In this document: piece by piece, positions 1 to 9,335 of the stretch | Layout of the letters: each line of letters starts with the position of its first letter | How positions within the stretch are numbered: the first letter of the stretch is position 1 | From: Azophilus sp965215035 | GTDB taxonomy: Bacteria > Pseudomonadota > Gammaproteobacteria > Pseudomonadales > Azotimanducaceae | DNA: 64,000 nucleotides | NCBI GenBank assembly: GCA_965215035.1 | Contig: OZ244040.1 | Span: forward strand, 3,933,613-3,997,612 | Direction of reading: 5' to 3' | Translations under genes and position numbers: made by a program | The notes under the pieces: model-generated | Database searches by the model: none | What the model was told of the DNA's origin: nothing | Seen by the model: the letters and a program-made list of their open reading frames with translations, nothing else

Positions 1-63
1 GAGTTCGTCGTGGATGGGGGCATGTCCATGCTGCCCGCGCCCCTAGTTAACGAGCTTCAATAA
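1..63 (+). CDS. C-terminal end of a short-chain dehydrogenase/reductase (partial)
   Basis: The window opens inside a gene. The first 20 codons read EFVVDGGMSMLPAPLVNELQ and then TAA. A VDGG(M/F) motif close to the C-terminus is the usual ending of classical SDR oxidoreductases, which use NAD(P)H to reduce or oxidise carbonyl/alcohol groups. The catalytic and cofactor-binding parts lie outside the window, so the substrate cannot be inferred. The next gene on the same strand begins about 200 bases later and may be co-transcribed. Confidence 0.7.
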   Translation, partial: EFVVDGGMSMLPAPLVNELQ

Positions 64-263
64 CAAGGGGACACAACCGGGCGTGGGAAGCCGAGGCCCC
101 GCGGGACCGAGTTTCCGTTCCCGGCGCGCCAGTGCACCGCTCGCCGGAGCGAATACCGTTGGCTGCTGCGAAACCGGCACGAGCATCTAGGCATGAGCAC
201 ATCTTTACCCGCACCTAGTCGAGCGTGGGCGCGACGTTGCAAAACCAGCGCGCACATCCAGCC

Positions 264-1316
264 ATGAGCACCTTTCCCATCGCGCCCGAAGCCCTAACCA
301 CCGAGTGGCTGAGCGAGGCGCTGGGCTTCCCGGTACAGGGCTTCGAAGTCGTGCGCTTCGGGGAAGGCACCGGAATCATCGCCATGGTCACCCGGGTGCT
401 GCTGACTACGGCGGCGGGCAATCCCCAGTCGGTGATCGCCAAGTTTCCCACGCCAAACGCCACCAACCGCGCCATTGCCCGTACCTATCGCATGTATGCG
501 CGCGAAGTGATGTTCTACCAGAGCATCGCGGACAAGGTGCAGATACGCACGCCCCATTGTTTCTATGCGGCCATCGACCCAGCCACCGAGGACTTTGTTT
601 TGCTGCTGGAAGATCTGGGCCACCTGCGCATCGGCGACCAGGTGACCGGTTGCACACTGGCCGAGGCGCGCTCGGTACTCTCCGCGGTGGCCGGTTTGCA
701 CGCCAGCACCTGGCGGACGACCCGTTTCCCCGATGTGATTTCCCACAACAATCCCGCCCAGCGCGACGGCATGATCCAAGCCTTCCAGGTGGGCTGGCCG
801 GCGGTAAACGCCAAGTTTCCCGAGCTAATACCGGCCAGCGCCCAGGTCGCCGGCGAGAGCATGCCAACCGCCGTGGCGGGATTGCTGGAAGAGATCTGTC
901 ACGATCCGATTTGTCTGGCGCATGTGGATGTGCGCCTCGACAACCTTTTCTTCGCCGGCGACGAAGTGGTATTTCTGGACTGGCAATCGGTGTGTACATC
1001 TGCCCCGGAGCAGGATCTGGCCTATTTCATCACCCAGAGCGTGCCGCCAACGGTGCGCGCCCAAGAGGATTTGGTGGCGTACTATCATGGGGAGCTGGTC
1101 CGGCACGGTGTGGACTACGATCTGGCCCGGTGCCGGAAGCGCTTCCGCCTGTGTGCGCTATACCTCCTGTGTTTTGCTGTCAGCATCGCCGGCGAGCTGG
1201 ATCCGGAGAACGAACGCGGCCAGGCTTTGGGCCGCGTTTTGCTGGGCAATGCGATGAGTGCGTTGGACGAGATGGATGCCTTTGCGTTGCTGCGCCAGGG
1301 CGCAGGGTCGGCTTAG
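264..1316 (+). CDS. APH/choline-kinase-like phosphotransferase family protein
   Basis: A protein of 350 residues with the aminoglycoside-phosphotransferase/choline-kinase fold. The catalytic loop reads HVDVRLDN at about residue 219 (the family's HxDxxxxN), followed by the metal-binding strand FLDWQ near 236. Proteins of this type phosphorylate small hydroxylated molecules with ATP; here the substrate is unknown. The start chosen is ATG at 264 (MSTFPIAPEALT); an in-frame GTG at 225 would add 13 residues with no typical protein sequence. Neighbours (an SDR dehydrogenase upstream and a haloalkane dehalogenase downstream, same strand) suggest a small catabolic group rather than antibiotic resistance. 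That role is inferred from context only. Confidence 0.75.
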   Translation: MSTFPIAPEALTTEWLSEALGFPVQGFEVVRFGEGTGIIAMVTRVLLTTAAGNPQSVIAKFPTPNATNRAIARTYRMYAREVMFYQSIADKVQIRTPHCFYAAIDPATEDFVLLLEDLGHLRIGDQVTGCTLAEARSVLSAVAGLHASTWRTTRFPDVISHNNPAQRDGMIQAFQVGWPAVNAKFPELIPASAQVAGESMPTAVAGLLEEICHDPICLAHVDVRLDNLFFAGDEVVFLDWQSVCTSAPEQDLAYFITQSVPPTVRAQEDLVAYYHGELVRHGVDYDLARCRKRFRLCALYLLCFAVSIAGELDPENERGQALGRVLLGNAMSALDEMDAFALLRQGAGSA

Positions 1317-1437
1317 AGAGTAACCGGGAACGCCGGCGCGGTGCTTGCCATTGATGGAAACCGGCGGCTATTCGTTGCTGGCCGCCATCGCCGATCATCG
1401 GTAGCCTAAAGATTCACCATCCAAGCGAGAATCCGCC

Positions 1438-2499
1438 ATGAAGATACTGAGAACACCCGACGAACGCTTCGCCAACCTAGCGGACTATCTCTTCGAGCCG
1501 AACTACACCACCGTCCAGACCGAGGATGGCAGCGACCTGCGTATTCACCACGTTGACGAAGGCCCGCAGGACGGCCCAGTGGTGCTGTGCATGCACGGCC
1601 AGCCGGTCTGGAGCTACCTCTACCGGAAGATGATTCCCCTACTGGTCAAGGAAGGAATGCGGGTGATCGCGCCGGATTTGCCCGGCTACGGCAAGTCCGA
1701 CAAGCCGGCCGCCCGCGAAGACTACAGCTACCAGGGGCAAGTCGACTGGATGGGCCGGTGGCTTGAGCAAAACGACTTTTCCGGCATCACCTTCTTCGGC
1801 CAGGACTGGGGCGGGCTCATCGGGTTGCGCCTGGTGGTGGGCCACCCCGAGCGATTTGACCGCATCGTGATCTCCAACACCGGCCTGCCCTACAACCCGG
1901 ACCTGCCCGATAAAGTAGTCAAACAAGTGGAGGACTTCCGCGCCAACGCCCGCACACCTGGCTTGCTCGAAATGCAAAAAGCGCTAAGCCAGATGCCGGG
2001 CGATCAGGCGACGAAGTTCGCCTACTGGCAGAAGTTTTGCTGGGAAACGGAAGACCTGCCCATCGGCTTCATGATGTCCATGGGCATCGAGCAACGCTCC
2101 AACCTAGCCAGGGCGATCATGCTTCTACTGCACAATCTGGGTATGCGCTCGCCATTCCCGTCAAAGTTGGCCAAAGCCTACGACGCGCCCTTCCCCGACC
2201 CGAGCTACAAGATGGGCCCCAGAGCCATGCCAAGCCAGGTGCCCACGCTTTCGAACGACCCATCGCTGGAGGCCCAGCGCAAGGCGTGGGAGTTCTTTTC
2301 CACCTTCGACAAACCCTTTCTCTGCGCTTTTGCGGACAACGACCCGGTCACCCGGGGGCTGGATGCCGAGTTCAGGGAGAAAGTGCCGGGAACCAAGGGG
2401 CTAGCCCATACCACGATTCAGGGCGGTGGCCACTTCGTCCAGGAAAATCGCCCGGAACAGGTGACAAGGGCCATCGTCGAACTCATTCGCAGCACCTGA
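1438..2499 (+). CDS. Haloalkane dehalogenase (alpha/beta hydrolase fold)
   Basis: A protein of 353 residues, slightly longer than typical haloalkane dehalogenases (about 290-310). These enzymes hydrolyse carbon-halogen bonds to give an alcohol and halide. The nucleophile sits in GQDWGG (Asp123), whose adjacent Trp124 is the usual halide-binding residue. The oxyanion-hole stretch HGQPVWSYLYRK begins at His53, and the catalytic base lies in GGGHFVQE (His332). The pattern HGxPxWSYLYR resembles subfamily I (DhlA-like). The extra length is mostly in the cap region around residues 165-260. It is probably cytoplasmic; no signal peptide is present. Closely related epoxide hydrolases share the fold but usually lack the DW pair, so dehalogenase is favoured. 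Confidence 0.85.
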   Translation: MKILRTPDERFANLADYLFEPNYTTVQTEDGSDLRIHHVDEGPQDGPVVLCMHGQPVWSYLYRKMIPLLVKEGMRVIAPDLPGYGKSDKPAAREDYSYQGQVDWMGRWLEQNDFSGITFFGQDWGGLIGLRLVVGHPERFDRIVISNTGLPYNPDLPDKVVKQVEDFRANARTPGLLEMQKALSQMPGDQATKFAYWQKFCWETEDLPIGFMMSMGIEQRSNLARAIMLLLHNLGMRSPFPSKLAKAYDAPFPDPSYKMGPRAMPSQVPTLSNDPSLEAQRKAWEFFSTFDKPFLCAFADNDPVTRGLDAEFREKVPGTKGLAHTTIQGGGHFVQENRPEQVTRAIVELIRST

Positions 2500-2892
2500 C
2501 GACAAAGACATGCGGGCTGCGGCTATACCCACTTCCCACTATCCATCCTTGCGGAGTGCACCGAGCCCCTTATCGAAGGCGCCGACGACATCCGGGGCCT
2601 GTGGCAGGCGGTGGCGGGGGTTCTTCCACAAGCTCAGGAAGTCCGCTACGGGCTGGTCAACCTCGTTCAGACCGAGCAGGGTTTTGTTTCTCAGGATTCT
2701 ATTTCGCCACGGCTCGCCGGCTTTGAACGTTCAAGGGTGAAAGCTATTCCACCAAGCTTTTTTATTTACAGGCGGATGCGGATACTGCTGGGGAGCTGTC
2801 CGTAAACAAGATCACCTCACTGGCTAACCACCACCTTAGGACCGAACTGCTTGCGCACCTTCGCAAGCTTCAGCTAACGCCCAAACGCGAAG
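2500..2892. other. Intergenic stretch with no convincing gene
   Basis: This interval separates the dehalogenase from the convergent RND gene. Short open frames are present on the + strand, for example ending at 2805. They switch frame within what may once have been a single coding sequence, have no clear ribosome binding site and match no family I recognise. It may hold a decayed gene. No strong hairpin with a T run is visible between the convergent genes. Confidence 0.4.
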
Positions 2893-5800
2893 TCATCTCA
2901 ATGCCGCCGCGGGTTGTGGGGCAGCCACGGCATCTTCGGATGGCCGCTCGGCAGCCAGGAGGTAATAGATGCTCGGCAGCACGAAGAGTGTGAACAGCGT
3001 ACCGAGCAGCATGCCCGCCACCAGCACGATGCCGATGCTGTTGCGGGCCTCTGCGCCGGCACCGGTAACGAACACCAGGGGCATGTGCCCCATGACGGTG
3101 GCGCCGGCGGTCATCAGCACCGGCCGCAGCCGAACCGCGGCCGCGCTCTTGATGGCTTCGAACTTGGTCGCTCCCGCCAGTTGCAGCTTGCGGGCGAACT
3201 CAACGATTAGGATGGCGTTCTTGGAGATCAGGCCGACCAGGGTGATCAGGCCAATCTGCGTGTAGGTATTGATAGTGGTGAGATCCAGATAGGTGAAGAG
3301 CAGCGCGCTCGAGAGCGCCAGCGGCGCCGACCCGAGTAGCACTACCAGCGGATCCCGGAAGCTGTTGAACTGCACGGCCAGGGCAACGAATACGAACGCC
3401 AGCGAAATGCCCAGCACCCCGACCAGGGTATTGCCCTCCTGGCGGAGCTGGCGGGACTCACCGGCATAGTCGATGTCGTAATGGCCCGGCAGCAATTCCG
3501 CCGACAGCTCTTCCATGGCGGCAAGCCCTTGCTCCTTGGTCCGCCCCGGAATCAGCCCGCCGCGGATGCGGAAGGCATTCTTCTGCTGAAACCGGGTCAG
3601 CACCCGGGGTGCCACCGTTTCCTCCAGCCGCGCCAGGGCAGACAGCGGAACCAACGCGCCGTCCGGCGTTCTGAGCTTGAGGTCGAGCAACGCATCCGCA
3701 TCCGGCCGGCCCGCCCTTTCGACCATGGGAATCACCCGGTAGGCCGTGCCGTCGAGGTCGAAGCGGTTGACGTAGTTACCCGACAGGAAGGTGCCAAGCT
3801 GCCGGCCCACCTCCGCGAGGTCCATGCCCAAGTCGGCCACCCGGTCGCGGTCGAGCAGAAAGCGGCCCTGGGGCAGGTCGATGCTGAGATCCGAATCGAC
3901 AAACATGAACAGCCCCGTCTGCCGGGCGCGACCCATCAGCGCCTCGGCATGGGGGAGCATCTCTGCGGGACTGTCCGAGGACAGCACGACGAACTCCATG
4001 TCGAACCGGCCGGCGCTCGGCAGCGCGGACGGCAGCACGGGAAACGCGGTAAGGCCCCTGACCTCCGACAACCCCCGAAACGCCATGGTCAGCATCTGCT
4101 GGGTACTCAGCTCCCGCTCGTCGAAATCCACGAACTTCATGCCGCCGAAGCCAGCGTTGGTCAGCACCATCTGCCACATCCGGCCGCTGCCCGGCAGGCT
4201 TTCCATGGCGTTCACCACATCGGTCATGTAGCGCTCGGTGTACTTAAGCGATGCCTCCGGCGGCGCCGTGTAGGCGATGTTCATATCGCCCTGGTCTTCC
4301 GTGGGCGCCAGTTCCTTCTGCGAAAGCATGAAGAAGGGCACGGCCAGGAGGGCGAAGAAGACGGCGCAAAACAGTACCGGGCCATTGTTCGCCAGCAGGC
4401 CGTCGAGCAACCGCCGGTAGCCGTGGCGGGCGTTGTCGAACACCCCATTCACCCGCCGCGTCATGCCGGCCTCCCGGCCCTGTTCCGGAGCGACACGGCT
4501 GCTCATCACCGGCGAGAGGGTCAGTGCCACCATGCCCGAGATGAGCACCGCTATGGCCAGCGTGAACGCGAACTCCTTGAACATCACCCCTGTCATGCCG
4601 GACAGGAACCCGATGGGGATGTAGACCATGGCCAGAGTCATGGTCATGGCGACAATCGGCGATGCCAATTGCCGGGCGCTCGCGAGTGCCGCCGCGGTCC
4701 GGGACGCGCCCTCGCGCATGTGTCGCGCCACGTTCTCCACCATCACGATGGCGTCATCCACCACCAGGCCCACCGACAGCACGACAGCCAGAACCGTCAG
4801 CAGGTTCAAGGAGAACCCCATCAGCGACATGGCGGCAACCGCGCCGAGCAGGGAAATGGGAATGGTCACAAGGGGCACCAGGGCCGTGCGCACCGACCCC
4901 ATCAGGACGACCACCACCAGGCCAACCAGCAGGATCGTTTCCGCCAGGGTGGTGAATATCTCCGTGAGCGCCTCGCGCATATAGACCGTCACGTCCTCGC
5001 CGATCTCTAGCTTGAGCCCGGCCGGCATGTCGGCATTGATCTCCTCAACAGCGAGGTAGAGCGCGTCGGCGACTTCGATTTCGTTGGAGCCCGGTAGCGG
5101 ATAGACCCCCAGCCACACGGTCTCGTCATGGTTCATGCGGCCGAGCACGGTGCCTTCCTCCTCGCCGAGCTCGATGCGGGCCACATCGCGCATGCGTATC
5201 AACGAGCCGTCGCTCTCCCGGATGACCATCCGTTCGAACTCGTCGGCACGGGTTAGCGACGTATTCACCAGGAGGTCGACGCGCTGGTTGGCATTCTCGG
5301 CCTGGCCGATGGTGGCAATGATGTTGTTGCCGGTGAGCGCCGCCACAACGTCCTGGGCGCTGACGTTGAACATTGCCATGCGTTCCGGGTCGAGCCAGAT
5401 ACGCATGGCGGGCAGCCGGCCGCCGCCCAGCCAGATCTTGTGCACGCCCGGAACCGCCGCCAGTTGCGGAGACACCTCTCGGCGCAGGTAGTCGGTCACC
5501 TCGGCACGGCCCATGCGCCCGTTCAGCCTGACACCCAGATACCAGCCCGCATAGGGCCGGTCCGCGCGCTCCACCTCCACCGCCGGATCTTCGGCTCCGG
5601 GCGGCAGTTCAAACCGGATCTGGCCAAGCCGGGTGGACAGTTCGGCCAGGGCATCGGCGCTGTCTTCGTTGAGTTTGAGGTAGACCGTAACGGTGCTGTT
5701 GCCCGCGCGCGTCTCGGAGTCGATGAAATCGACCCCGGGAATGGTGGCCGCCACCCGCTCGATGGGATCGGTGATGAACCCCTGGACGGTTTCGGCGGAA

Positions 5801-5997
5801 GCGCCGATATACGGCGTGGTAACCACCAGAGAGGCGCTCTCGACGGTGGGATACTGCTGCACCGGCATGTCGATGGCTACCCGCACGCCGATCAGCGCAA
5901 GGCTCAGGCACAGCGCCGTCGCCAGCACGGGGCGGCGCACGAAGATATCCGTGAAGCGCGGCTCGGCGGTGCCCTGGCCGAGATCAGGAATCGTCAT
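2893..5997 (-). CDS. RND efflux transporter, HAE-1 (AcrB/MexB) type inner-membrane pump
   Basis: A protein of 1034 residues, the usual length for the AcrB/MexB/MexF family. It opens with the short cytoplasmic stretch FTDIFVRRPVLATAL and transmembrane segment 1. The proton-relay pair lies in VGLVVDDAIVMVEN in TM4, with two large periplasmic loops (about residues 40-335 and 555-860) and a second set of six TM helices ending near residue 1020. RND pumps couple proton influx to export of drugs, solvents or metabolites and work with a periplasmic adaptor and an outer-membrane channel. Its start overlaps the 3' end of the adaptor gene by 14 bases, so the two are translationally coupled. No TolC-like gene is adjacent. 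Confidence 0.92.
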   Translation of the reverse strand: MTIPDLGQGTAEPRFTDIFVRRPVLATALCLSLALIGVRVAIDMPVQQYPTVESASLVVTTPYIGASAETVQGFITDPIERVAATIPGVDFIDSETRAGNSTVTVYLKLNEDSADALAELSTRLGQIRFELPPGAEDPAVEVERADRPYAGWYLGVRLNGRMGRAEVTDYLRREVSPQLAAVPGVHKIWLGGGRLPAMRIWLDPERMAMFNVSAQDVVAALTGNNIIATIGQAENANQRVDLLVNTSLTRADEFERMVIRESDGSLIRMRDVARIELGEEEGTVLGRMNHDETVWLGVYPLPGSNEIEVADALYLAVEEINADMPAGLKLEIGEDVTVYMREALTEIFTTLAETILLVGLVVVVLMGSVRTALVPLVTIPISLLGAVAAMSLMGFSLNLLTVLAVVLSVGLVVDDAIVMVENVARHMREGASRTAAALASARQLASPIVAMTMTLAMVYIPIGFLSGMTGVMFKEFAFTLAIAVLISGMVALTLSPVMSSRVAPEQGREAGMTRRVNGVFDNARHGYRRLLDGLLANNGPVLFCAVFFALLAVPFFMLSQKELAPTEDQGDMNIAYTAPPEASLKYTERYMTDVVNAMESLPGSGRMWQMVLTNAGFGGMKFVDFDERELSTQQMLTMAFRGLSEVRGLTAFPVLPSALPSAGRFDMEFVVLSSDSPAEMLPHAEALMGRARQTGLFMFVDSDLSIDLPQGRFLLDRDRVADLGMDLAEVGRQLGTFLSGNYVNRFDLDGTAYRVIPMVERAGRPDADALLDLKLRTPDGALVPLSALARLEETVAPRVLTRFQQKNAFRIRGGLIPGRTKEQGLAAMEELSAELLPGHYDIDYAGESRQLRQEGNTLVGVLGISLAFVFVALAVQFNSFRDPLVVLLGSAPLALSSALLFTYLDLTTINTYTQIGLITLVGLISKNAILIVEFARKLQLAGATKFEAIKSAAAVRLRPVLMTAGATVMGHMPLVFVTGAGAEARNSIGIVLVAGMLLGTLFTLFVLPSIYYLLAAERPSEDAVAAPQPAAALR

Positions 5998-7117
5998 GGC
6001 GCCTTGTCTCGCTGCCCGTTGCGCTTACCAGCACGCCATCGCGCAGCTTGAACGCACCGTCGGCGGCCACCCGTTCGCCGGGCCGCAGGCCAGATGCGAT
6101 TACGATGAACTCGCCGTGCCGCGGCCCCAGGGTAACCTCCCGCCGCTCGGCCCGCTCCGGCGCCCGCGCGCCCTCCTCCGCTGGAAGCAGCACGAACAGT
6201 TTTGCACCAAAGGCATCGCGCCGAACCGCGGGGGCCGGCACCAGCGTGGCGGTTTCCGGCACTCCAAGGGGTGCTTGCACGGTGACGATGGCACCCGGTT
6301 GCTGGCCCAGCGCCTGCCTGTCGACAAGGCTCCGGTAGCGCACGTTGCGCGATCGTTCGTTGACGAAGCTGTCCTTGGCAATAACCTTGCCCCGTACCGG
6401 GTCGCGGTCTCCGCCGTAGGGGAATATGTCCACCCACTCGCCTTCCGCCAGCAGGGCCTGCTCCTGCGGCAGAGTGAAATCCACCCAGAGCGAGTCTCCG
6501 GTGCCGATTAGCCTGACGACCTCGTCCCCCCGGTCGAGGAACTGGCCGATGTCGAGTTCGTGCAGCCCGGCGGTAGCCGCGAACGGCGCCCGCAGGCTCT
6601 TTTTGGCGATGGCCGCCGCGATGCGCCGCCCAACCGCCTGCGCCGCATCAAAGCGGGCCCGGGCCTCGTCGCGGGCCTCGGCCGTACCCAGGTTGGTTTC
6701 GAGCAACCGTTCGCTGCGCCTGAGCGCCAACCGGGCGATTTCCAGTTCCGCTTCCGCCGCCGCCAGTTGCGCACGTTCCTCGCTGCTATCTAGGCGCACC
6801 AGCACTTGGCCCCTGGCCACCCGGCCGCCCGGCGCCACGCCCACCGCAACGATGGTGCCCGCCACCTCCGCCGAGATGACTACTGCACGGACGGCAACCA
6901 CCTCGCCGGTAACACGGGTGGCGGGTTGCCAGAGCGATTCGCGGGCGGTGAACCCCTCGACCGTCTCGACCGGTTCGGGAAAGGCGGCCGCAAACGCCAT
7001 GGCGGCGCGTATCTGGCTGTACTTGTACCAACCCAGCCCAAACGCGGCCACAAGGCACAGGAAAATGGCGATCAGCCAGATTCTCAACCTGCGGCGTTTC
7101 GACTGCATGACCATCAT
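5984..7117 (-). CDS. RND efflux periplasmic adaptor (membrane fusion protein)
   Basis: A protein of 377 residues with an N-terminal membrane anchor (after MQSKRRRLRIW), a split lipoyl/barrel-sandwich domain (EVAGTIVAVGVAPGGRVARG and later RAPFAATAGLHELDIG) and an Ala/Glu/Arg-rich alpha-hairpin between them (about residues 100-160). A beta-barrel and a membrane-proximal domain ending in GLRPGERVAADG follow. It bridges the inner-membrane pump to an outer-membrane channel. The start is set at the ATG at 7117; two further in-frame ATGs follow within four codons, and an upstream candidate at 7159 would add an unlikely leader. It is the first gene of a two-gene operon with the RND pump. No regulator is adjacent. 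Confidence 0.88.
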   Translation of the reverse strand: MMVMQSKRRRLRIWLIAIFLCLVAAFGLGWYKYSQIRAAMAFAAAFPEPVETVEGFTARESLWQPATRVTGEVVAVRAVVISAEVAGTIVAVGVAPGGRVARGQVLVRLDSSEERAQLAAAEAELEIARLALRRSERLLETNLGTAEARDEARARFDAAQAVGRRIAAAIAKKSLRAPFAATAGLHELDIGQFLDRGDEVVRLIGTGDSLWVDFTLPQEQALLAEGEWVDIFPYGGDRDPVRGKVIAKDSFVNERSRNVRYRSLVDRQALGQQPGAIVTVQAPLGVPETATLVPAPAVRRDAFGAKLFVLLPAEEGARAPERAERREVTLGPRHGEFIVIASGLRPGERVAADGAFKLRDGVLVSATGSETRRHDDS

Positions 7118-7163
7118 TCCCGCTGCAATGATCGAAGCCGGCCTACCCTGCCCGTCCAAGCAG

Positions 7164-7271
7164 CCGGCGAAGAATGTCGAACGGCGCGGCGACCCCGCGC
7201 TTTGAAACGCACCGGGGCGTTGAAGCAGGCGCGGTTCGGCGAAGAACGTCGCACATCGCGGCGACCCTGCG
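7164..7271. repeat. Pair of imperfect direct repeats
   Basis: Two copies of about 37 bases start near 7164 and 7234. Both begin CGGCGAAGAA and then run through tGTCGaac/cGTCGcac to GCGGCGACCC; the copies differ at several positions. They lie between the start of the adaptor gene and the leader repeat at 7374. No function is evident. They could be the remains of a larger dispersed repeat. Confidence 0.4.
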
Positions 7272-7373
7272 CCGGCCCACGATCATCGCGCTCCGATGGC
7301 TGCCGGATGCGCACCGCCGCGTCGGGGCGGTACCCGCATTGGGGCGAATACCCGTAACTAGACAGACCAGCAA

Positions 7374-7505
7374 TTCTCATTTCGGCGTCTAACTTCACTG
7401 TTCGGCGCACAACACCCCGCATTTCTGGCTCGTCAGGCTTAACCCGGGGGGAATCGACCGGCAAACCCTTCCTGTGGAGGGGCTAAAAGCCACGATGAGA
7501 ATTTC
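7374..7505 (+). repeat. Dispersed leader-type repeat, copy 1 (mate at 28522-28648, inverted)
   Basis: About 130 bases that match, at roughly 80 percent by eye, the reverse complement of 28522-28648. Shared blocks include AACTTCACTGTTCGGCGC, AATCGACCGGCAAACCCTTC and GTGGAGGGGCT followed by AAAGCC and an ATG. In the 28.5 kb copy that ATG starts a secreted-protein gene. Here the ATG at 7495 opens only a 33-codon frame ending at 7596. This copy is therefore the promoter/5' leader and first codons of a related gene whose body has been lost. The amidohydrolase begins 33 bases after that stop and might be transcribed from the leader. Confidence 0.65.
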
Positions 7506-7628
7506 TGTAGGCAGACATACGAGTTCGCGTTCATTTCGGTTTCGGCGGATACTTGTGCTCATATATACACACCGGCTTGGCCGGGTGCCAGCGTAACCCT
7601 AGGGTCATTGGCCGAAGTGGGAAGAACC

Positions 7629-8960
7629 ATGTACAAGAAAATGCTTGCGGTGCTGCCTATGCTATGGGTAGCGGGCTTCGCCGCGGCGGAATCCTATCTC
7701 TTTACCAACGGCAATCTGCTTACCATGTCGGGCGACGGGCTCGTTGGTGGCGAGGTTCTGGTCCAGGGAGAGCGCATCGTCGCGGTCGGGGAAATTTCCG
7801 GCGTATCCGAAGAGAACCTGCATGTAATCGACATGGCCGGTGGTTATCTCATGCCCGGGCTTGCCGAAATGCATGCGCACGTGCCCCGGCCCGACCGGGA
7901 CCAGGCCTATATGGAGGATGTGCTTTTCCTGTGGGCGGCCCACGGAATCACCACGGTGCGCGGCATGCTGGGCCACGCCACTCATCTGACGTTGCGCGAG
8001 GACATTCGGACACACAGAATTTTCGGACCCCGGCTGATCACATCCGGCCCCTCTTTCAACGGCAGTTCCGTTTCAAGCCCCGAGCAGGCATCGCACATGG
8101 TGCGCGAGCAACAGGCCGCGGGCTTCGATTTCCTGAAGATCCATCCCGGCCTGACGCTCGCCGAATACACCGCCGTGGCGAAAACCGCCCGGGAGCTCGG
8201 CATGCCGTTCGCCGGGCACGTGCCGGTCGATGTCGGCCTGATCCGGGCCCTAGAGCAGGGCCAGATCAGCATCGATCACACCGACGGATTCGTACACGCC
8301 CTGGTACCAAACCTCACCCCGACGACCCCCGGTTTCGGCTCCGGGTTCGGAGTGGGGCTGATCGACCAGGTCGATCTCAGTCGGCTGCCGTCGCTCGTGG
8401 ACGCGACCTGGAAGACCGGCACCTGGATAGTGCCGACGGAAACCCTTCTGGAAAACTTCGCAGGCGACCTCGATGAACTGCTTCGCCGCCCGGAGGTCCG
8501 CTTCATCCCCCCCGAACTGCTCGCCCGCTACGAGCGCGCCATCTCCCAACGCGAAAACGACGATGCGGCCGCAAGGCTTCTGGAACTGCGCAAGGTCATC
8601 ACGCTGGCGCTGCACGAGGGGGGTGTGGAACTTCTGCTCGGCTCCGACTCTCCCCAGGTATTCAACGTCCCCGGCTTCTCCATTCACCGCGAGTTACAAT
8701 CCATGGTCGCAGCCGGGCTATCGCCCTTCGAGGCAATCGCCATCGGCACGATGAGCCCGGCGCGCTTTTTCGGCATGGACGACGAGTTCGGCCGTATCGC
8801 ACCCAGCCTCGCCGCCGACCTTGTGCTGCTCGGCAGCGACCCGCTCAAGGACATCCGCAACACTTCCGATATCCGCGGCGTCATGGTGCGCGGCAAATGG
8901 CTTGACGCAAAGGAGCGGCAGGCGCGGTTGACCGATATCGTGCAACGTTACGTCGAATGA
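7629..8960 (+). CDS. Secreted amidohydrolase (imidazolonepropionase/prolidase-like, metal-dependent)
   Basis: A protein of 443 residues. It begins MYKKMLAVLPMLWVAGFAAAES, a clear Sec signal peptide, so the mature enzyme is periplasmic or exported. The metal-binding motif EMHAHV (His82/His84) follows the short beta-strand MPGL typical of the superfamily. Further ligands are likely in FLKIHPG (Lys), FAGHVP and SIDHTDG (His), and LLLGSDSP (Asp). The C-terminus returns to the composite beta-sandwich (AADLVLLGSDPLKDIRN). Amidohydrolases of this subgroup cleave amide bonds, often of X-Pro dipeptides or cyclic amides; the substrate is unknown. The ATG at 7629 is preceded by GGGAAG. An upstream in-frame codon at 7608 would spoil the signal peptide. 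Confidence 0.85.
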   Translation: MYKKMLAVLPMLWVAGFAAAESYLFTNGNLLTMSGDGLVGGEVLVQGERIVAVGEISGVSEENLHVIDMAGGYLMPGLAEMHAHVPRPDRDQAYMEDVLFLWAAHGITTVRGMLGHATHLTLREDIRTHRIFGPRLITSGPSFNGSSVSSPEQASHMVREQQAAGFDFLKIHPGLTLAEYTAVAKTARELGMPFAGHVPVDVGLIRALEQGQISIDHTDGFVHALVPNLTPTTPGFGSGFGVGLIDQVDLSRLPSLVDATWKTGTWIVPTETLLENFAGDLDELLRRPEVRFIPPELLARYERAISQRENDDAAARLLELRKVITLALHEGGVELLLGSDSPQVFNVPGFSIHRELQSMVAAGLSPFEAIAIGTMSPARFFGMDDEFGRIAPSLAADLVLLGSDPLKDIRNTSDIRGVMVRGKWLDAKERQARLTDIVQRYVE

Positions 8961-9002
8961 TTTCCGTCGCTTTCGGCAAGACGTTGCCGGGCGGGACGGC
9001 GC

Positions 9003-9288
9003 ATCTTGTGGACTCCGATGTTCTCATCACCCAAAGAATCTGTATTACGCGTTCGATCTATGCCCCGGGCTTTGGCAAGGCTTGCTTCACTATCACGGAG
9101 ACAAACCGATCACCTGCCACCACAGCCAGTTTGACGACGACCTCCTGTACGCCCGGGCACCGAGCGCCTGGACCGGCTTCACGGGCTTGGAAGCGGCGCT
9201 GGTGGGTTCTGGGATCCTGGAACGCCGGCATCGACTTTCCGTTGGGATGCTACGCCGGTTCGTGGCGGACATTCGACAGCTGGCGTGA
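9003..9288 (+). pseudogene. Decayed DUF4411 (PIN-like) gene fragment
   Basis: Reading from 9003 gives HLVDSDVLITQ. A one-base deletion after CCAAA then shifts the frame to KNLYYAFDLCPGLWQGLLHYHGD. Joined, these match the start of DUF4411 proteins (a PIN-like toxin family that begins with a DTNVLI-type strand and then NRYYxFDxCPGFW). The remainder, to TGA at 9288, is open but does not resemble the family. There is no start codon in the right place. I treat it as a frameshifted and truncated relic. It lies just upstream of the HNH gene and may share its transcript. Confidence 0.55.
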
Positions 9289-9335
9289 ACAGGTGCATAG
9301 TTCACGCCGAATCAAGGCCCAACAGGGACGGAACG

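Noticed and set aside
2510..2805. Small protein gene downstream of the dehalogenase
   Set aside because: Frames overlap without a ribosome binding site or family resemblance.
3481..5010. Long + strand open frame across the RND pump gene
   Set aside because: It is antisense to a fully conserved RND transporter, is His/Gln/Arg-rich and has no protein-like motifs.
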